A stretch of DNA of 33,431 bases from assembly GCA_017507905.1 (NCBI GenBank), contig JAFWAA010000022.1:1-33431 (forward strand), read 5' to 3'. A program made the translations under genes and the position numbers. A model generated the notes under the pieces. That model saw nothing but the letters and a program-made list of their open reading frames with translations. It was not told the DNA's origin and made no database searches. Shown here piece by piece: positions 14,631 to 21,957 of this stretch (positions are counted from its first letter, which is position 1; each line of letters starts with the position of its first letter). Source of the stretch: Clostridia bacterium (GTDB lineage: Bacteria > Bacillota > Clostridia > Oscillospirales > CAG-272).

Positions 14631-14930
14631 ATGAAATCACTCGGATTTATCGAGGTTTCGGGCGTGGTAGCCGCGGTCGATGCCCTCGACGTCATGTGTA
14701 AGGCTTCCGGAGTGGAGTTCGTCACATGGGAACGCAAGCTCGGAGGGCGCATGGTAACGGTCATCGTTACCGGCTCGGTCTCCGACGTCACCGAGGCGAT
14801 TGCCTGCGCCAAGCGCAGTGCAAAGGCGCCGATCATGGCGTCCAACGTGATTCCCAATCCGCATGACGAAACCATTCGCTTGGTGAAGCTCAGCGCATCC
14901 CGTCTGCTCAAGACGGCAGACAAGGCGTAA
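14631..14930 (+). CDS. BMC-H shell protein with a variant (Arg) pore
   Basis: A 99-aa single BMC-domain protein. The fold markers are clear (SLGFIEVSGVVAAVDALDVMCKASGV, MASNVIPNPHDE), with the edge lysine in CKASG. The pore loop reads RKLGGRM where the PduA-like paralogues have EKIGSGL, which replaces the small Ser pore by Gly-Arg. The C-terminus is extended by a basic stretch (KLSASRLLKTADKA). The ribosome binding site is weak (ACAGG about 10 bases before the ATG) compared with its neighbours, which suggests a minor shell component. It lies 35 bases after the preceding shell gene within the P2 operon. Confidence 0.93.
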   Translation: MKSLGFIEVSGVVAAVDALDVMCKASGVEFVTWERKLGGRMVTVIVTGSVSDVTEAIACAKRSAKAPIMASNVIPNPHDETIRLVKLSASRLLKTADKA

Positions 14931-14963
14931 GCTACGGCTTGCGCAGTATTCAAGGAGGCCGAT

Positions 14964-15335
14964 ATGGCAACCAAAAAGGTAACCAAAACCGTTGCGGCGC
15001 AAGCGTCCGGAACGGGTATGATTAAAACAGAAAAACTTACAAAGGAGAATGGAAACATGGTACAACAGGCATTAGGTTTGATCGAGACTCGCGGTCTCGT
15101 CGCTGCAATCGAGGCAGCAGACGCAATGCTCAAGGCAGCAAACGTTGAGCTGGTTGGCACGGAGAAGATCGGTTCCGGTCTCGTATCCGTTATGGTCCGC
15201 GGCGACGTTGGTGCAGTTAAGGCAGCTGTTGAGGCAGGTGCTGCAACCGCTTCCGGCCTTGGCGAGATCATCGCAACGCACGTCATTCCCAGACCCCACA
15301 CCGACGTTGAGAAGATTCTTCCCACGCTGAAGTAA
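14964..15335 (+). CDS. BMC-H shell protein, PduA type, with two possible starts
   Basis: From ATG 14964 the protein is 123 aa: a 31-residue Lys/Thr-rich, apparently disordered leader followed by a canonical 92-aa PduA-type domain beginning [13 protein letters not shown]. Both ATG 14964 and the internal ATG 15057 have strong, well-spaced ribosome binding sites (AAGGAGG 5 bases before the first, AAAGGAG 9 bases before the second), so a long and a short form may both be made. The domain has the edge lysine (MLKAANV), pore loop KIGSGL and [11 protein letters not shown], and is about 83% identical to the second shell protein (14317). If only the short form exists, the true gene is 15057-15335. Precedent for paired shell isoforms is PduB/PduB', which is a BMC-T. 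Confidence 0.93.
   Translation: MATKKVTKTVAAQASGTGMIKTEKLTKENGNMVQQALGLIETRGLVAAIEAADAMLKAANVELVGTEKIGSGLVSVMVRGDVGAVKAAVEAGAATASGLGEIIATHVIPRPHTDVEKILPTLK
15041..15059 (+). promoter_or_regulatory. Internal ribosome binding site and start codon in the fourth shell gene
   Basis: AAAGGAG at 15041-15047 lies 9 bases before ATG 15057, in frame with the upstream ATG 14964. The spacing is ideal and the resulting product starts exactly where its paralogue does. Confidence 0.75.
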
Positions 15336-15543
15336 GATCCTCAATCGCTCGCCCGTGGACGGGAGAGCGACTCGCAAGCTTGCGAGTCGCTCCCTCCCGG
15401 GGGTGCGGAAAGACTGCGGGCCTTGCGCGGAGTGTCGAGCAAGACCGACGCGCGGCGCAAGCTTCGCAGAGCCCGAGAGGGCAGAGCAGGCCGGGACGCT
15501 TTGCGGTCTGCAAAAATTCGGATCAAGAAAGGATACATCCAAA
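15336..15543. repeat. GC-rich structured spacer with overlapping inverted repeats
   Basis: This 208-base noncoding stretch separates the shell cluster from the vertex-protein gene. Positions 15345-15370 form a 12-bp stem with one mismatch (TCGCTCGCCCGT with ACGGGAGAGCGA). Positions 15365-15392 form a perfect 28-base palindrome (half-site GAGCGACTCGCAAG). The two share bases 15365-15370 and so cannot form together. No T-run follows either. The rest (15393-15520) is very GC-rich, with several weaker self-complementary words, and differs in composition from the AT-leaning leaders of the neighbouring shell genes. It may be a REP-like repeat, an mRNA processing site or a leftover of an insertion. 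The open frame through it has no codon-use support. Confidence 0.65.
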
Positions 15544-15795
15544 ATGATCATCGGAACAGTTGTTGGCAGCATCGTTGCCACCAGAAAGAATGAAAGACTC
15601 GTCGGACAAAAGCTGTTGATCGTCCGTCCTCTGGAGAATATGGAGGAGAAGCGAGAGTTCGTTGCCATCGACAACGTGGGTGCAGGCATTGGCGAGACCG
15701 TGCTGGTGGCCCGTGGCTCGGCGGCCAGAATCGGTTGCGATCTGGAGAGATCTCCGGTCGACGCCGCAATCGTAGGTATCGTAGACGAAAATTAA
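15544..15795 (+). CDS. BMC-P vertex protein, EutN/PduN/CcmL family
   Basis: An 83-aa pentameric protein that closes the vertices of the shell. It starts with MIIGTVVGSIVATRKNERLVGQKLLIVRP, the family's N-terminal block, and contains AIDNVGAGIGETVLVARGSAAR, matching the conserved D-x-x-G-A-G-x-G-x-x-V segment. The length is typical. ATG 15544 is chosen because AAAGGA lies 10 bases upstream and the family starts exactly there; an earlier in-frame start at 15355 would translate the structured spacer. Only one BMC-P gene is seen in the window, which is enough for closure. Being placed after a structured spacer may lower its expression relative to the hexamers, which fits the low number of vertices needed (inference). 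Confidence 0.95.
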   Translation: MIIGTVVGSIVATRKNERLVGQKLLIVRPLENMEEKREFVAIDNVGAGIGETVLVARGSAARIGCDLERSPVDAAIVGIVDEN

Positions 15796-15847
15796 CTCCG
15801 TGTCCTTTTTTCGCGGAAGACTCACAGAAAGGAACGGTCTGTAATCA

Positions 15848-17182
15848 ATGGAACTGAGGCAATTGGCAGAGCTTTTGCGGAACGCGGGCGTCGTTGGCGC
15901 CGGCGGAGCAGGCTTTCCGTCCTATGCAAAACTGAATATGGCTGCGGATACCGTGATCCTGAACTGTGCGGAATGCGAGCCCCTGCTGAAGCTGCACCGT
16001 CAGCTCCTGGCGCGTCACGCCGAGGAGATCCTGACGATGCTGGAGGAGATCGCCGATACGCTTAAGGCCGACAGCGTGATCATTGCGATCAAGCCGGCCT
16101 ACCGTGAAGCGATCGAGGCCGTTCGCGCGCATCTTGGACATTTTCCGAGGATCCGGATCAGCCTTCTCCCCGAGATCTATCCTGCGGGAGACGAGGTGGT
16201 CACCATATACGAGACGACGGGACGCGTGGTCGCTCCCGGTGCGCTTCCCATCACGGTGGGCTGCATCGTCTATAACGTGGAGACCGTGTATAACGCTTAT
16301 CGCGCGTGGAGGGAAAACGCCCCCGTCACGCATAAATACGTCACCGTTGCGGGCGCGGTCAACAGCCCCGCGACCTTCCCGGCTCCTCTCGGCATCACCT
16401 ACCGTGAACTGATCCGCCTGGCCGGCGGGGAGAGCGAGGAGAATACCGTGATCATCGCAGGCGGCCCCATGACGGGGCACGTTGCACGTCCCGACGACGT
16501 CGTGACCAAGACCTCGAACGCCGTGCTGGTCCTGCCCAAGAATTCCCCCGTGGTGCAGAAGCATCTGGCACCCATCTCCATTCAGATCAAGAGAGCCATG
16601 GCGGCCTGCTGTCAGTGCCGTATGTGCACCGATCTTTGCTCCAGACACCTTCTCGGACAACCGATCGAGCCGCACAAGATCATGCGTGCGGCAGCCAGCG
16701 GTGCGATCTCGGATCCCCGTGCATTGCTCGGCGCATTTTCCTGCTCCTCCTGCGGCATCTGCGAGATGTACGCCTGCGGACAGGATCTCACGCCTCGCCG
16801 CATCATTGCCGAGATCAAGGACGAGCTGCTCAAAAACGGCGTTACCGCCCCCAAGGGACTCCCCTCGGCGGGTGTGGATTCGACCCGAGAGACCAGAAAG
16901 GTGCCGCTGACCCGTCTTACGGGACGGCTGGGACTTTCTCAATACGACGTTGACGCTCCGATCAGCGATCGGCAGGTCAGCACGAAGGAGGTCAAGCTCA
17001 TGCTTTCGCAGAGCATTGGCGCTCCCGCCGTTGCCACGGTGGCCGTTGGCGACGCAGTAAGGGCAGGGGATGCCGTTGGCACCTTTGCACAGGATAAGCT
17101 TGGAACGGGTGTTCACGCACCCTTCGACGGAAAAGTCACCAAGGTGACCGATCACTACGTTGTGATCCGCACGAACGCTTGA
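15848..17182 (+). CDS. PduS/RnfC-like iron-sulfur flavoprotein
   Basis: A 444-aa protein of the RnfC/PduS family. The N-terminal GAGGAGFP motif (about residues 17-24) and NCAECEPLL belong to the NADH/FMN-binding RnfC domain, followed by a SLBB-like region. Two [4Fe-4S] motifs are present: Cys254-x2-Cys257-x2-Cys260-x3-Cys264 and Cys299-x2-Cys302-x2-Cys305-x4-Cys310. The C-terminal part (VATVAVGDAVRAGDAVG, HAPFDGKVTKV) is a sandwich-hybrid/biotinyl-like domain. In B12-dependent loci PduS reduces cobalamin; here no cobalamin enzyme is present, so a role in moving electrons from NADH across the shell, with the adjacent PduT-like protein, is more likely (inference). It is 52 bases after the vertex gene and 23 bases before the BMC-T gene. 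Confidence 0.93.
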   Translation: MELRQLAELLRNAGVVGAGGAGFPSYAKLNMAADTVILNCAECEPLLKLHRQLLARHAEEILTMLEEIADTLKADSVIIAIKPAYREAIEAVRAHLGHFPRIRISLLPEIYPAGDEVVTIYETTGRVVAPGALPITVGCIVYNVETVYNAYRAWRENAPVTHKYVTVAGAVNSPATFPAPLGITYRELIRLAGGESEENTVIIAGGPMTGHVARPDDVVTKTSNAVLVLPKNSPVVQKHLAPISIQIKRAMAACCQCRMCTDLCSRHLLGQPIEPHKIMRAAASGAISDPRALLGAFSCSSCGICEMYACGQDLTPRRIIAEIKDELLKNGVTAPKGLPSAGVDSTRETRKVPLTRLTGRLGLSQYDVDAPISDRQVSTKEVKLMLSQSIGAPAVATVAVGDAVRAGDAVGTFAQDKLGTGVHAPFDGKVTKVTDHYVVIRTNA

Positions 17183-17205
17183 ACAAGAAAGGATGACGTT
17201 GCAGA

Positions 17206-17757
17206 ATGAAGAATAAAGCAATCGGCATGGTTGAATATCAAACGGTCTCCACGGGCATTACCGCGGCGGATCTGATGATCAAGACCGCAAGCGTTGAGGT
17301 GCTGCAGTCCTCGGTGATCTGTCCCGGAAAATACATCACCCTGATCGCAGGAGAGCTTTCCGCGATCCGTGCGGCGATCGACGCCGCGAAGGTCCGCTTT
17401 GGCGAAAAGCTGACCGACTCCTTCGTGCTGGGCAATCCGCACGAGGATATTTTCCCCGCAATCTACGGCGGCGCTCCCGTGGAGAACGCAAGAGCGCTGG
17501 GCATTCTGGAGACCTTCTCCACGCCGGCCATCATCGTGGCGGCAGATACCGCGGCAAAGACCAGCGACGTCTCCCTGCTTGAGCTTCGCATCGCACGCGG
17601 CATGGGCGGAAAGTCCTATCTGCTTCTGACGGGTGACGTGGCGGCCGTTACGGCAGCGATCGAGACCGCAGGCGCGCGGATCGCGCGCGACGGTATGCTG
17701 GTGGACAGCTCGGTCATTCCCAATCCCGACAAGAGCCTCTGGGCCTCGATCCTGTAA
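17206..17757 (+). CDS. BMC-T shell protein, PduT type (iron-sulfur pore)
   Basis: A 183-aa tandem BMC-domain protein that forms trimers with hexagonal outline. Domain 1 is residues 1-88 (AIGMVEYQTVSTGITAADLMIKTASV) and domain 2 is about 93-183 (ALGILETFSTPAIIVAADTAAKTSDV). Cys39 in SVICPGKY matches the position of Cys38 of PduT, where three subunits hold a [4Fe-4S] cluster at the trimer axis. This makes it a candidate electron conduit through the shell, and its position directly after the PduS-like gene supports that pairing. The ribosome binding site AAGAAAGGA precedes ATG 17206. Its stop is only 4 bases before the start of the DeoR gene, so the regulator is probably translated by coupling. 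Confidence 0.95.
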   Translation: MKNKAIGMVEYQTVSTGITAADLMIKTASVEVLQSSVICPGKYITLIAGELSAIRAAIDAAKVRFGEKLTDSFVLGNPHEDIFPAIYGGAPVENARALGILETFSTPAIIVAADTAAKTSDVSLLELRIARGMGGKSYLLLTGDVAAVTAAIETAGARIARDGMLVDSSVIPNPDKSLWASIL

Positions 17758-17761
17758 GCCT

Positions 17762-18520
17762 ATGCTGCCGATCGAGAGAAGAAACGAGATCCTGCAGCAG
17801 CTGATGATGGACGGCAGGGTCGTCGTCAGCGAGCTTGCCGAGCATTATCAGGTCACGGAGGAGACCATTCGCCGCGATCTGGAAAAGCTGGAGGCAGACG
17901 GATACGCCAAGAAGACCTACGGCGGTGCCGTCCGCAACGACAGCATGACGTCGGAGCTCCCTTATACCGTACGCAAGCAGACCAACGTCGGCGGCAAGAA
18001 GTATATTGCCGAGCGGATCGGTGCGCTGATCGAGGACGGCGACAGCCTGCTTCTGGATTCGAGCACCACGGCGCTGTTTACGGTCAAGAGCATTTTCTCC
18101 AAGCACAATCTGACCATCGTTACCAATTCCGTGGAGATCCTTCTGGATCTGCCGCAGAATCACGATTGGAGCATCATTTCCACGGGCGGCTCCTACCGCC
18201 ACGAATCCATGGCCTTTTACGGCAGTGATGCCGAGGACGTGGTGAGCAAGTATTACGTGGATTATGCGATCCTTTCCTGCAAGGGATTGGATATGGAGAA
18301 GGGGATCACCGACACGCGTGAGCCCTTCGCCCACCTCAAGTCCGGCTTCCTTAAGTCGGCAAAAAAGGTGATCCTTGCCGTGGATCACACCAAGTTTGAT
18401 AAGATCTCCTTCGTGCGCTTCGGGGATCTGCGCGACGTGGACCTCGTCGTTACCGACGCGGAGCCGAGCGAAAAATGGAAGCGCTTCTTCGCAGAACAGA
18501 ACGTTGAATTGGTCTATTGA
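17762..18520 (+). CDS. DeoR/GlpR-family transcriptional regulator
   Basis: A 252-aa regulator. The N-terminal helix-turn-helix (VVVSELAEHYQVTEETIRRDLEKLE, residues about 20-44, followed by GYAKKTYGGAV) is the classic DeoR signature. The C-terminal sugar-phosphate sensing domain has the family blocks GDSLLLDSSTTA and LTIVTNSVEI. Members usually repress carbohydrate operons and are relieved by a phosphorylated sugar; here a fucose or rhamnose pathway intermediate such as fuculose-1-phosphate would fit. It has no visible ribosome binding site of its own and starts 4 bases after the BMC-T stop, so it is embedded in the operon and probably autoregulated. AAACCACAAA repeats at both promoters of the locus are candidate targets. 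Confidence 0.94.
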   Translation: MLPIERRNEILQQLMMDGRVVVSELAEHYQVTEETIRRDLEKLEADGYAKKTYGGAVRNDSMTSELPYTVRKQTNVGGKKYIAERIGALIEDGDSLLLDSSTTALFTVKSIFSKHNLTIVTNSVEILLDLPQNHDWSIISTGGSYRHESMAFYGSDAEDVVSKYYVDYAILSCKGLDMEKGITDTREPFAHLKSGFLKSAKKVILAVDHTKFDKISFVRFGDLRDVDLVVTDAEPSEKWKRFFAEQNVELVY

Positions 18521-18560
18521 CCGTTTGCATTGTATTTGATACGGAAAGGATGGAATGTTG

Positions 18561-19763
18561 ATGAAAATTCTGGTTTTGAATGCCGGTAGCTCGTCTTTGA
18601 AATACCAGCTGTTCGATATGGAAAAGGAAACGATCCTAGCCAAGGGCCTTTGCGAGCGTATTGGCACGGGAGGTGCCGTCACGCATAAGCCTACGGGAAA
18701 GGATCCGGTCTCCGAGGAGATCGCTCTGCCCGATCACGGCGCCGCTCTTGAGCGCGTGCTCGCCCTTTTGACCGATGCTACGCACGGCGTGGTTGCCTCC
18801 ATCGAGGAGATCGACGCGGTCGGACATCGCGTGGCACACGGTGGGGAGGAGCTCAAGGAGTCCGCACGCATCACGGCCAGCACCATCGCTTATCTGGAGT
18901 CCATCATTCCGATCAACCCCCTGCACGGCCCTCCGGCGATCGCCGGCATCAAGGCTTGCCTTGCTCTGATGCCCTCGGTTCCGCAGGTCGCAGTGTTTGA
19001 TACCTCCTTCTATTCCGAGATCGAGGATTTCCGTTACGTTTACCCCATTCCGTACGAGTTCTACGAGCAGGACCGCGTTCGCCGCTACGGCTTCCACGGC
19101 ACCTCTCACCGCTTTGTCAGCGCAGAGCTGGCAAAGGCCCTTGGCAAGCCGATCGAGGAGCTGAAGATCGTCACCTGCCACCTGGGCAACGGCTCCTCCA
19201 TTACCGCCGTGGACGGCGGCAAGGCGATCGACACCTCCATGGGCTTTACGCCTCAGGAGGGCATCTGCATGGGCACGCGCTCGGGCACGATCGATCCCAC
19301 CGTGGTTACCTATTTGATGAAGAAGCACGGCTACTCCGCACAGGAGATGGAGGATATTCTCAACAAGAAGAGCGGATTTTTGGGTGTTTCGGGCATTTCC
19401 AACGATACCCGCGACGTGGATGCCGCCGCCAAGGCAGGCAACTACCGCGCCGAGCTTTCGCTCAAGATCCTGGCCAACGGCATCAAGAAGCATATCGGTG
19501 CTTACGCCGCCGAGATGAACGGACTTGACGCGCTCGTCTTTACCGCAGGCATCGGCGAGAACCAGGCCAACATCCGCGAGAAGGTCTGCGAGAACATGAA
19601 GTTCCTCGGCATTGAGATCGACGTGGACAAGAACAACAACTTTACCCGCGGCGTTCCCTTTGACATTACCAAGGAGGGAGCACGTGTGGCGACCTGGATC
19701 ATTCCCACCAACGAGGAGTATATGATCGCCATCGATACCCAGAGATTGACGCAGGGCAACTGA
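18561..19763 (+). CDS. ackA: Acetate/propionate kinase
   Basis: A 400-aa member of the acetate kinase family. MKILVLNAGSSSLKYQLFD is the family start, HRVAHGGE carries the catalytic-loop His, VFDTSFY and GFHGTSHRFVS are the conserved middle blocks, HLGNGSSITAV is the phosphate-binding loop, and FTAGIGEN is near the C-terminus. ATG 18561 is preferred over ATG 18555 because GAAAGGA ends 10 bases upstream of it and the family begins there. In this operon it converts propionyl-phosphate (from PduL) to propionate with ATP formation, the energy-yielding step, as PduW does elsewhere. It has no encapsulation-like extension, so it probably works in the cytosol. Preference for propionate over acetate cannot be read from the sequence. 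Confidence 0.96.
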   Translation: MKILVLNAGSSSLKYQLFDMEKETILAKGLCERIGTGGAVTHKPTGKDPVSEEIALPDHGAALERVLALLTDATHGVVASIEEIDAVGHRVAHGGEELKESARITASTIAYLESIIPINPLHGPPAIAGIKACLALMPSVPQVAVFDTSFYSEIEDFRYVYPIPYEFYEQDRVRRYGFHGTSHRFVSAELAKALGKPIEELKIVTCHLGNGSSITAVDGGKAIDTSMGFTPQEGICMGTRSGTIDPTVVTYLMKKHGYSAQEMEDILNKKSGFLGVSGISNDTRDVDAAAKAGNYRAELSLKILANGIKKHIGAYAAEMNGLDALVFTAGIGENQANIREKVCENMKFLGIEIDVDKNNNFTRGVPFDITKEGARVATWIIPTNEEYMIAIDTQRLTQGN

Positions 19764-19781
19764 TAGAAAGGTGGATTTACC

Positions 19782-21227
19782 GTGGCAACTTACAGCGAGT
19801 CCGATATTCGTAAAATTGTAGAAGCGATCGTGAGGAACACGGCGGGAGCCGCATCCTCCGCATCCTATACCTCGACGACCTATAACGGCAGAAGCCTGAT
19901 CGGTATTTACGAGGATATGAACGAGGCCATCGACGCTGCAGAGCAGGGCTACCGTGCCGTGCGCGCGATGACCGTTGAGCAGAGAGAGAAGATCATCACC
20001 GAGATCCGCCGTCTGACCGTGGCCGAGGCCGCGATCATGGCAGAGATGGGCGTTGCCGAGACCGGCATGGGCCGCGTGGATCACAAGAAGGCCAAGCACC
20101 TTCTCGTGGCCGAGAAGACCCCCGGAACTGAGGATATCGTTTCCGAGGCCAAGACGGGCGACAACGGTCTTACCCTGACCGAGATGGCCCCCTTCGGCGT
20201 GGTCGGTGCGATCACCCCCAGCACCAACCCCTCCGAGACGGTGATCTGCAACTCCATCGGCATGATCGCCGCAGGAAACGGCGTTGTCTTCAATCCGCAC
20301 CCCAACGCGATCTGCGTTTCCAACTACGCCGTTGACCTGGTCAACCGCGCATCCTACGCCGCAGGCGGACCGAAGGTCCTGGTCTGCTCCATGGTCAAGC
20401 CCACGCTTGACAGCGCCAAGATCATGCAGACGCATCCGAAGATCCGTCTTCTGGTCTGCACGGGAGGTCCAGGAGTGGTCAAGGCCGTGCTTTCCTCCGG
20501 AAAGAAGGCGATCGGTGCAGGCGCAGGCAATCCCCCCGTTATCGTGGACGACACCGCCGACATCGCAAAGGCCGGCAAGGACATCATCGACGGCTGCTCC
20601 TTTGACAACAATCTGCCCTGTATTGCCGAGAAGGAGGTCTTTGCCTTCCGCAACATCGCAGACCGTTTGATCGAGGAGATGCAGAAGAACGGCGCGTACC
20701 TGATCACCCGCGAGCAGGCCGACAAGCTGGCCCCCATCGTGCTGGAGGAGAAGGTCAACAAGGCAGGCAAGACCGTCAAGACGGTCAGCCGTACCTGCGT
20801 GGGACGCGACGCAAGAGTTCTTCTGGAGAAGATCGGCGTCAAGGTGGGCAGCGAGATCCGTTGCATCATCTGCGAGACCGACTTTATGCACGATTTCGTT
20901 CAGCATGAGCTGATGATGCCCATTCTGCCCATCGTCAGAGTGGACAACATCGCCGAGGCGATCGACCTTGCCGTCAAGGCCGAGCACGGCAACCGCCACA
21001 CGGCGCATATGCACTCCAAGAACATCGACAATCTCTCCGCCTTTGCCAAGGCAGTAGAGACCACCATCTTCGTCAAGAATGCACCCTCCTATGCGGGCAT
21101 CGGCTTTGGCGGAGAGGGACACACCACCTTCACCATCGCAGGACCTACCGGCGAGGGCATTACCTCGGCGAAGTCCTTTACCAGAAAGCGCAGATGCGTG
21201 CTTTCCGAGAATTTCCGGATCATCTGA
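19782..21227 (+). CDS. CoA-acylating aldehyde dehydrogenase, PduP/EutE type
   Basis: A 481-aa enzyme that oxidises propionaldehyde with NAD and CoA to propionyl-CoA inside the compartment. The catalytic Cys280 is in FDNNLPCIAEKEV, and the family blocks PFGVVGAITPSTNP, GAGAGNPPVIVDDTADI and GFGGEGHTTFTIAGPTGEG are intact. Residues 5-20 (SESDIRKIVEAIVRNTAG) form the N-terminal encapsulation helix, joined by an Ala/Ser/Thr linker to the catalytic domain. The start codon is GTG 19782 with AGAAAGGTGG upstream. It is followed by PduL, the next enzyme of the pathway, 21 bases downstream. It also regenerates CoA locally together with PduL. Length and motifs are complete. Confidence 0.96.
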   Translation: MATYSESDIRKIVEAIVRNTAGAASSASYTSTTYNGRSLIGIYEDMNEAIDAAEQGYRAVRAMTVEQREKIITEIRRLTVAEAAIMAEMGVAETGMGRVDHKKAKHLLVAEKTPGTEDIVSEAKTGDNGLTLTEMAPFGVVGAITPSTNPSETVICNSIGMIAAGNGVVFNPHPNAICVSNYAVDLVNRASYAAGGPKVLVCSMVKPTLDSAKIMQTHPKIRLLVCTGGPGVVKAVLSSGKKAIGAGAGNPPVIVDDTADIAKAGKDIIDGCSFDNNLPCIAEKEVFAFRNIADRLIEEMQKNGAYLITREQADKLAPIVLEEKVNKAGKTVKTVSRTCVGRDARVLLEKIGVKVGSEIRCIICETDFMHDFVQHELMMPILPIVRVDNIAEAIDLAVKAEHGNRHTAHMHSKNIDNLSAFAKAVETTIFVKNAPSYAGIGFGGEGHTTFTIAGPTGEGITSAKSFTRKRRCVLSENFRII

Positions 21228-21248
21228 TCCTTCACGGGAGACATGGCT

Positions 21249-21905
21249 ATGAACTATACGGAACAAGAAATGCAGGCGCTCATCGACAGCATCGTCAAGG
21301 CGGTTGTCGCGGGCGGCGCACAGAATGACGGCGAGATCCCCGTGGGCATCTCCAACCGCCACATTCACCTGACGCGTGAGCACGTGGATATTCTGTTTGG
21401 CAAGGGATACGAGCTGACCAAGATCAAGGATCTTTCCCAGCCCGGTCAGTTCGCCTGCAAGGAGCAGCTCACCATCGTCGGTCCCTCCATGCGCGCCATC
21501 GAGGGCGTTCGCGTGCTGGGTCCCGAGCGCAAGAAGTCGCAGGTGGAGATCTCCAGAACCGACAGCTTCGTGCTGAAGGTCAAGCCCCCCGTACGCGAGT
21601 CGGGCGACCTTGCGGGATCCTCTCCCATCACGATCATCGGCCCCAAGGGCGTGGTTACGCTTTCCGAGGGCTGCATCATCGCCAACCGCCACATTCACAT
21701 GAGTGAGGAGGAGGGCAAGGCCTTCGGTGTTCGCGACGGTGAGTATTGCGACGTTGAGCTTTGCGGCGAGAGAAGAAGCCTCTTTTACGACGTGCAGATC
21801 CGCGTACACAAGGATTTCCGCCTGGAAATGCACATCGATACGGACGATGCCAATGCCGCAGGCGTTGGAAACGGCTTCCGCGCCAAGCTGATCAAGAGAA
21901 CTTAA
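21249..21905 (+). CDS. pduL: Phosphate propanoyltransferase PduL
   Basis: A 218-aa phosphotransacylase converting propionyl-CoA and phosphate to propionyl-phosphate and free CoA, recycling CoA within the lumen. The two zinc-binding repeats are obvious: VGISNRHIHLT in the first half and IIANRHIHMS in the second. The family block KDLSQPGQFACKEQLTIVGP is present. Residues 2-20 (NYTEQEMQALIDSIVKAV) form the N-terminal encapsulation helix. ATG 21249 is preferred to ATG 21243 because CGGGAG lies 8 bases upstream of it. It is the PduL type of enzyme, unrelated to the Pta family. It sits between the aldehyde dehydrogenase and the alcohol dehydrogenase. Confidence 0.96.
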   Translation: MNYTEQEMQALIDSIVKAVVAGGAQNDGEIPVGISNRHIHLTREHVDILFGKGYELTKIKDLSQPGQFACKEQLTIVGPSMRAIEGVRVLGPERKKSQVEISRTDSFVLKVKPPVRESGDLAGSSPITIIGPKGVVTLSEGCIIANRHIHMSEEEGKAFGVRDGEYCDVELCGERRSLFYDVQIRVHKDFRLEMHIDTDDANAAGVGNGFRAKLIKRT

Positions 21906-21957
21906 GTCCCATGCAGGGAACGCATGAACGCGCCCTGCTGCCGAGAAGGGAACATCC

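Noticed and set aside
15355..15543. N-terminal extension of the vertex protein through the structured spacer
   Set aside because: The family starts at ATG 15544, which has a well-placed ribosome binding site. The extension is Arg/Cys-rich and follows the inverted repeats, not codon use of the operon.
18517..18545. Promoter in front of acetate kinase (TTGACC with a following TACGGA)
   Set aside because: The -10 match is poor and the short gap fits an operon. No separate promoter is called.
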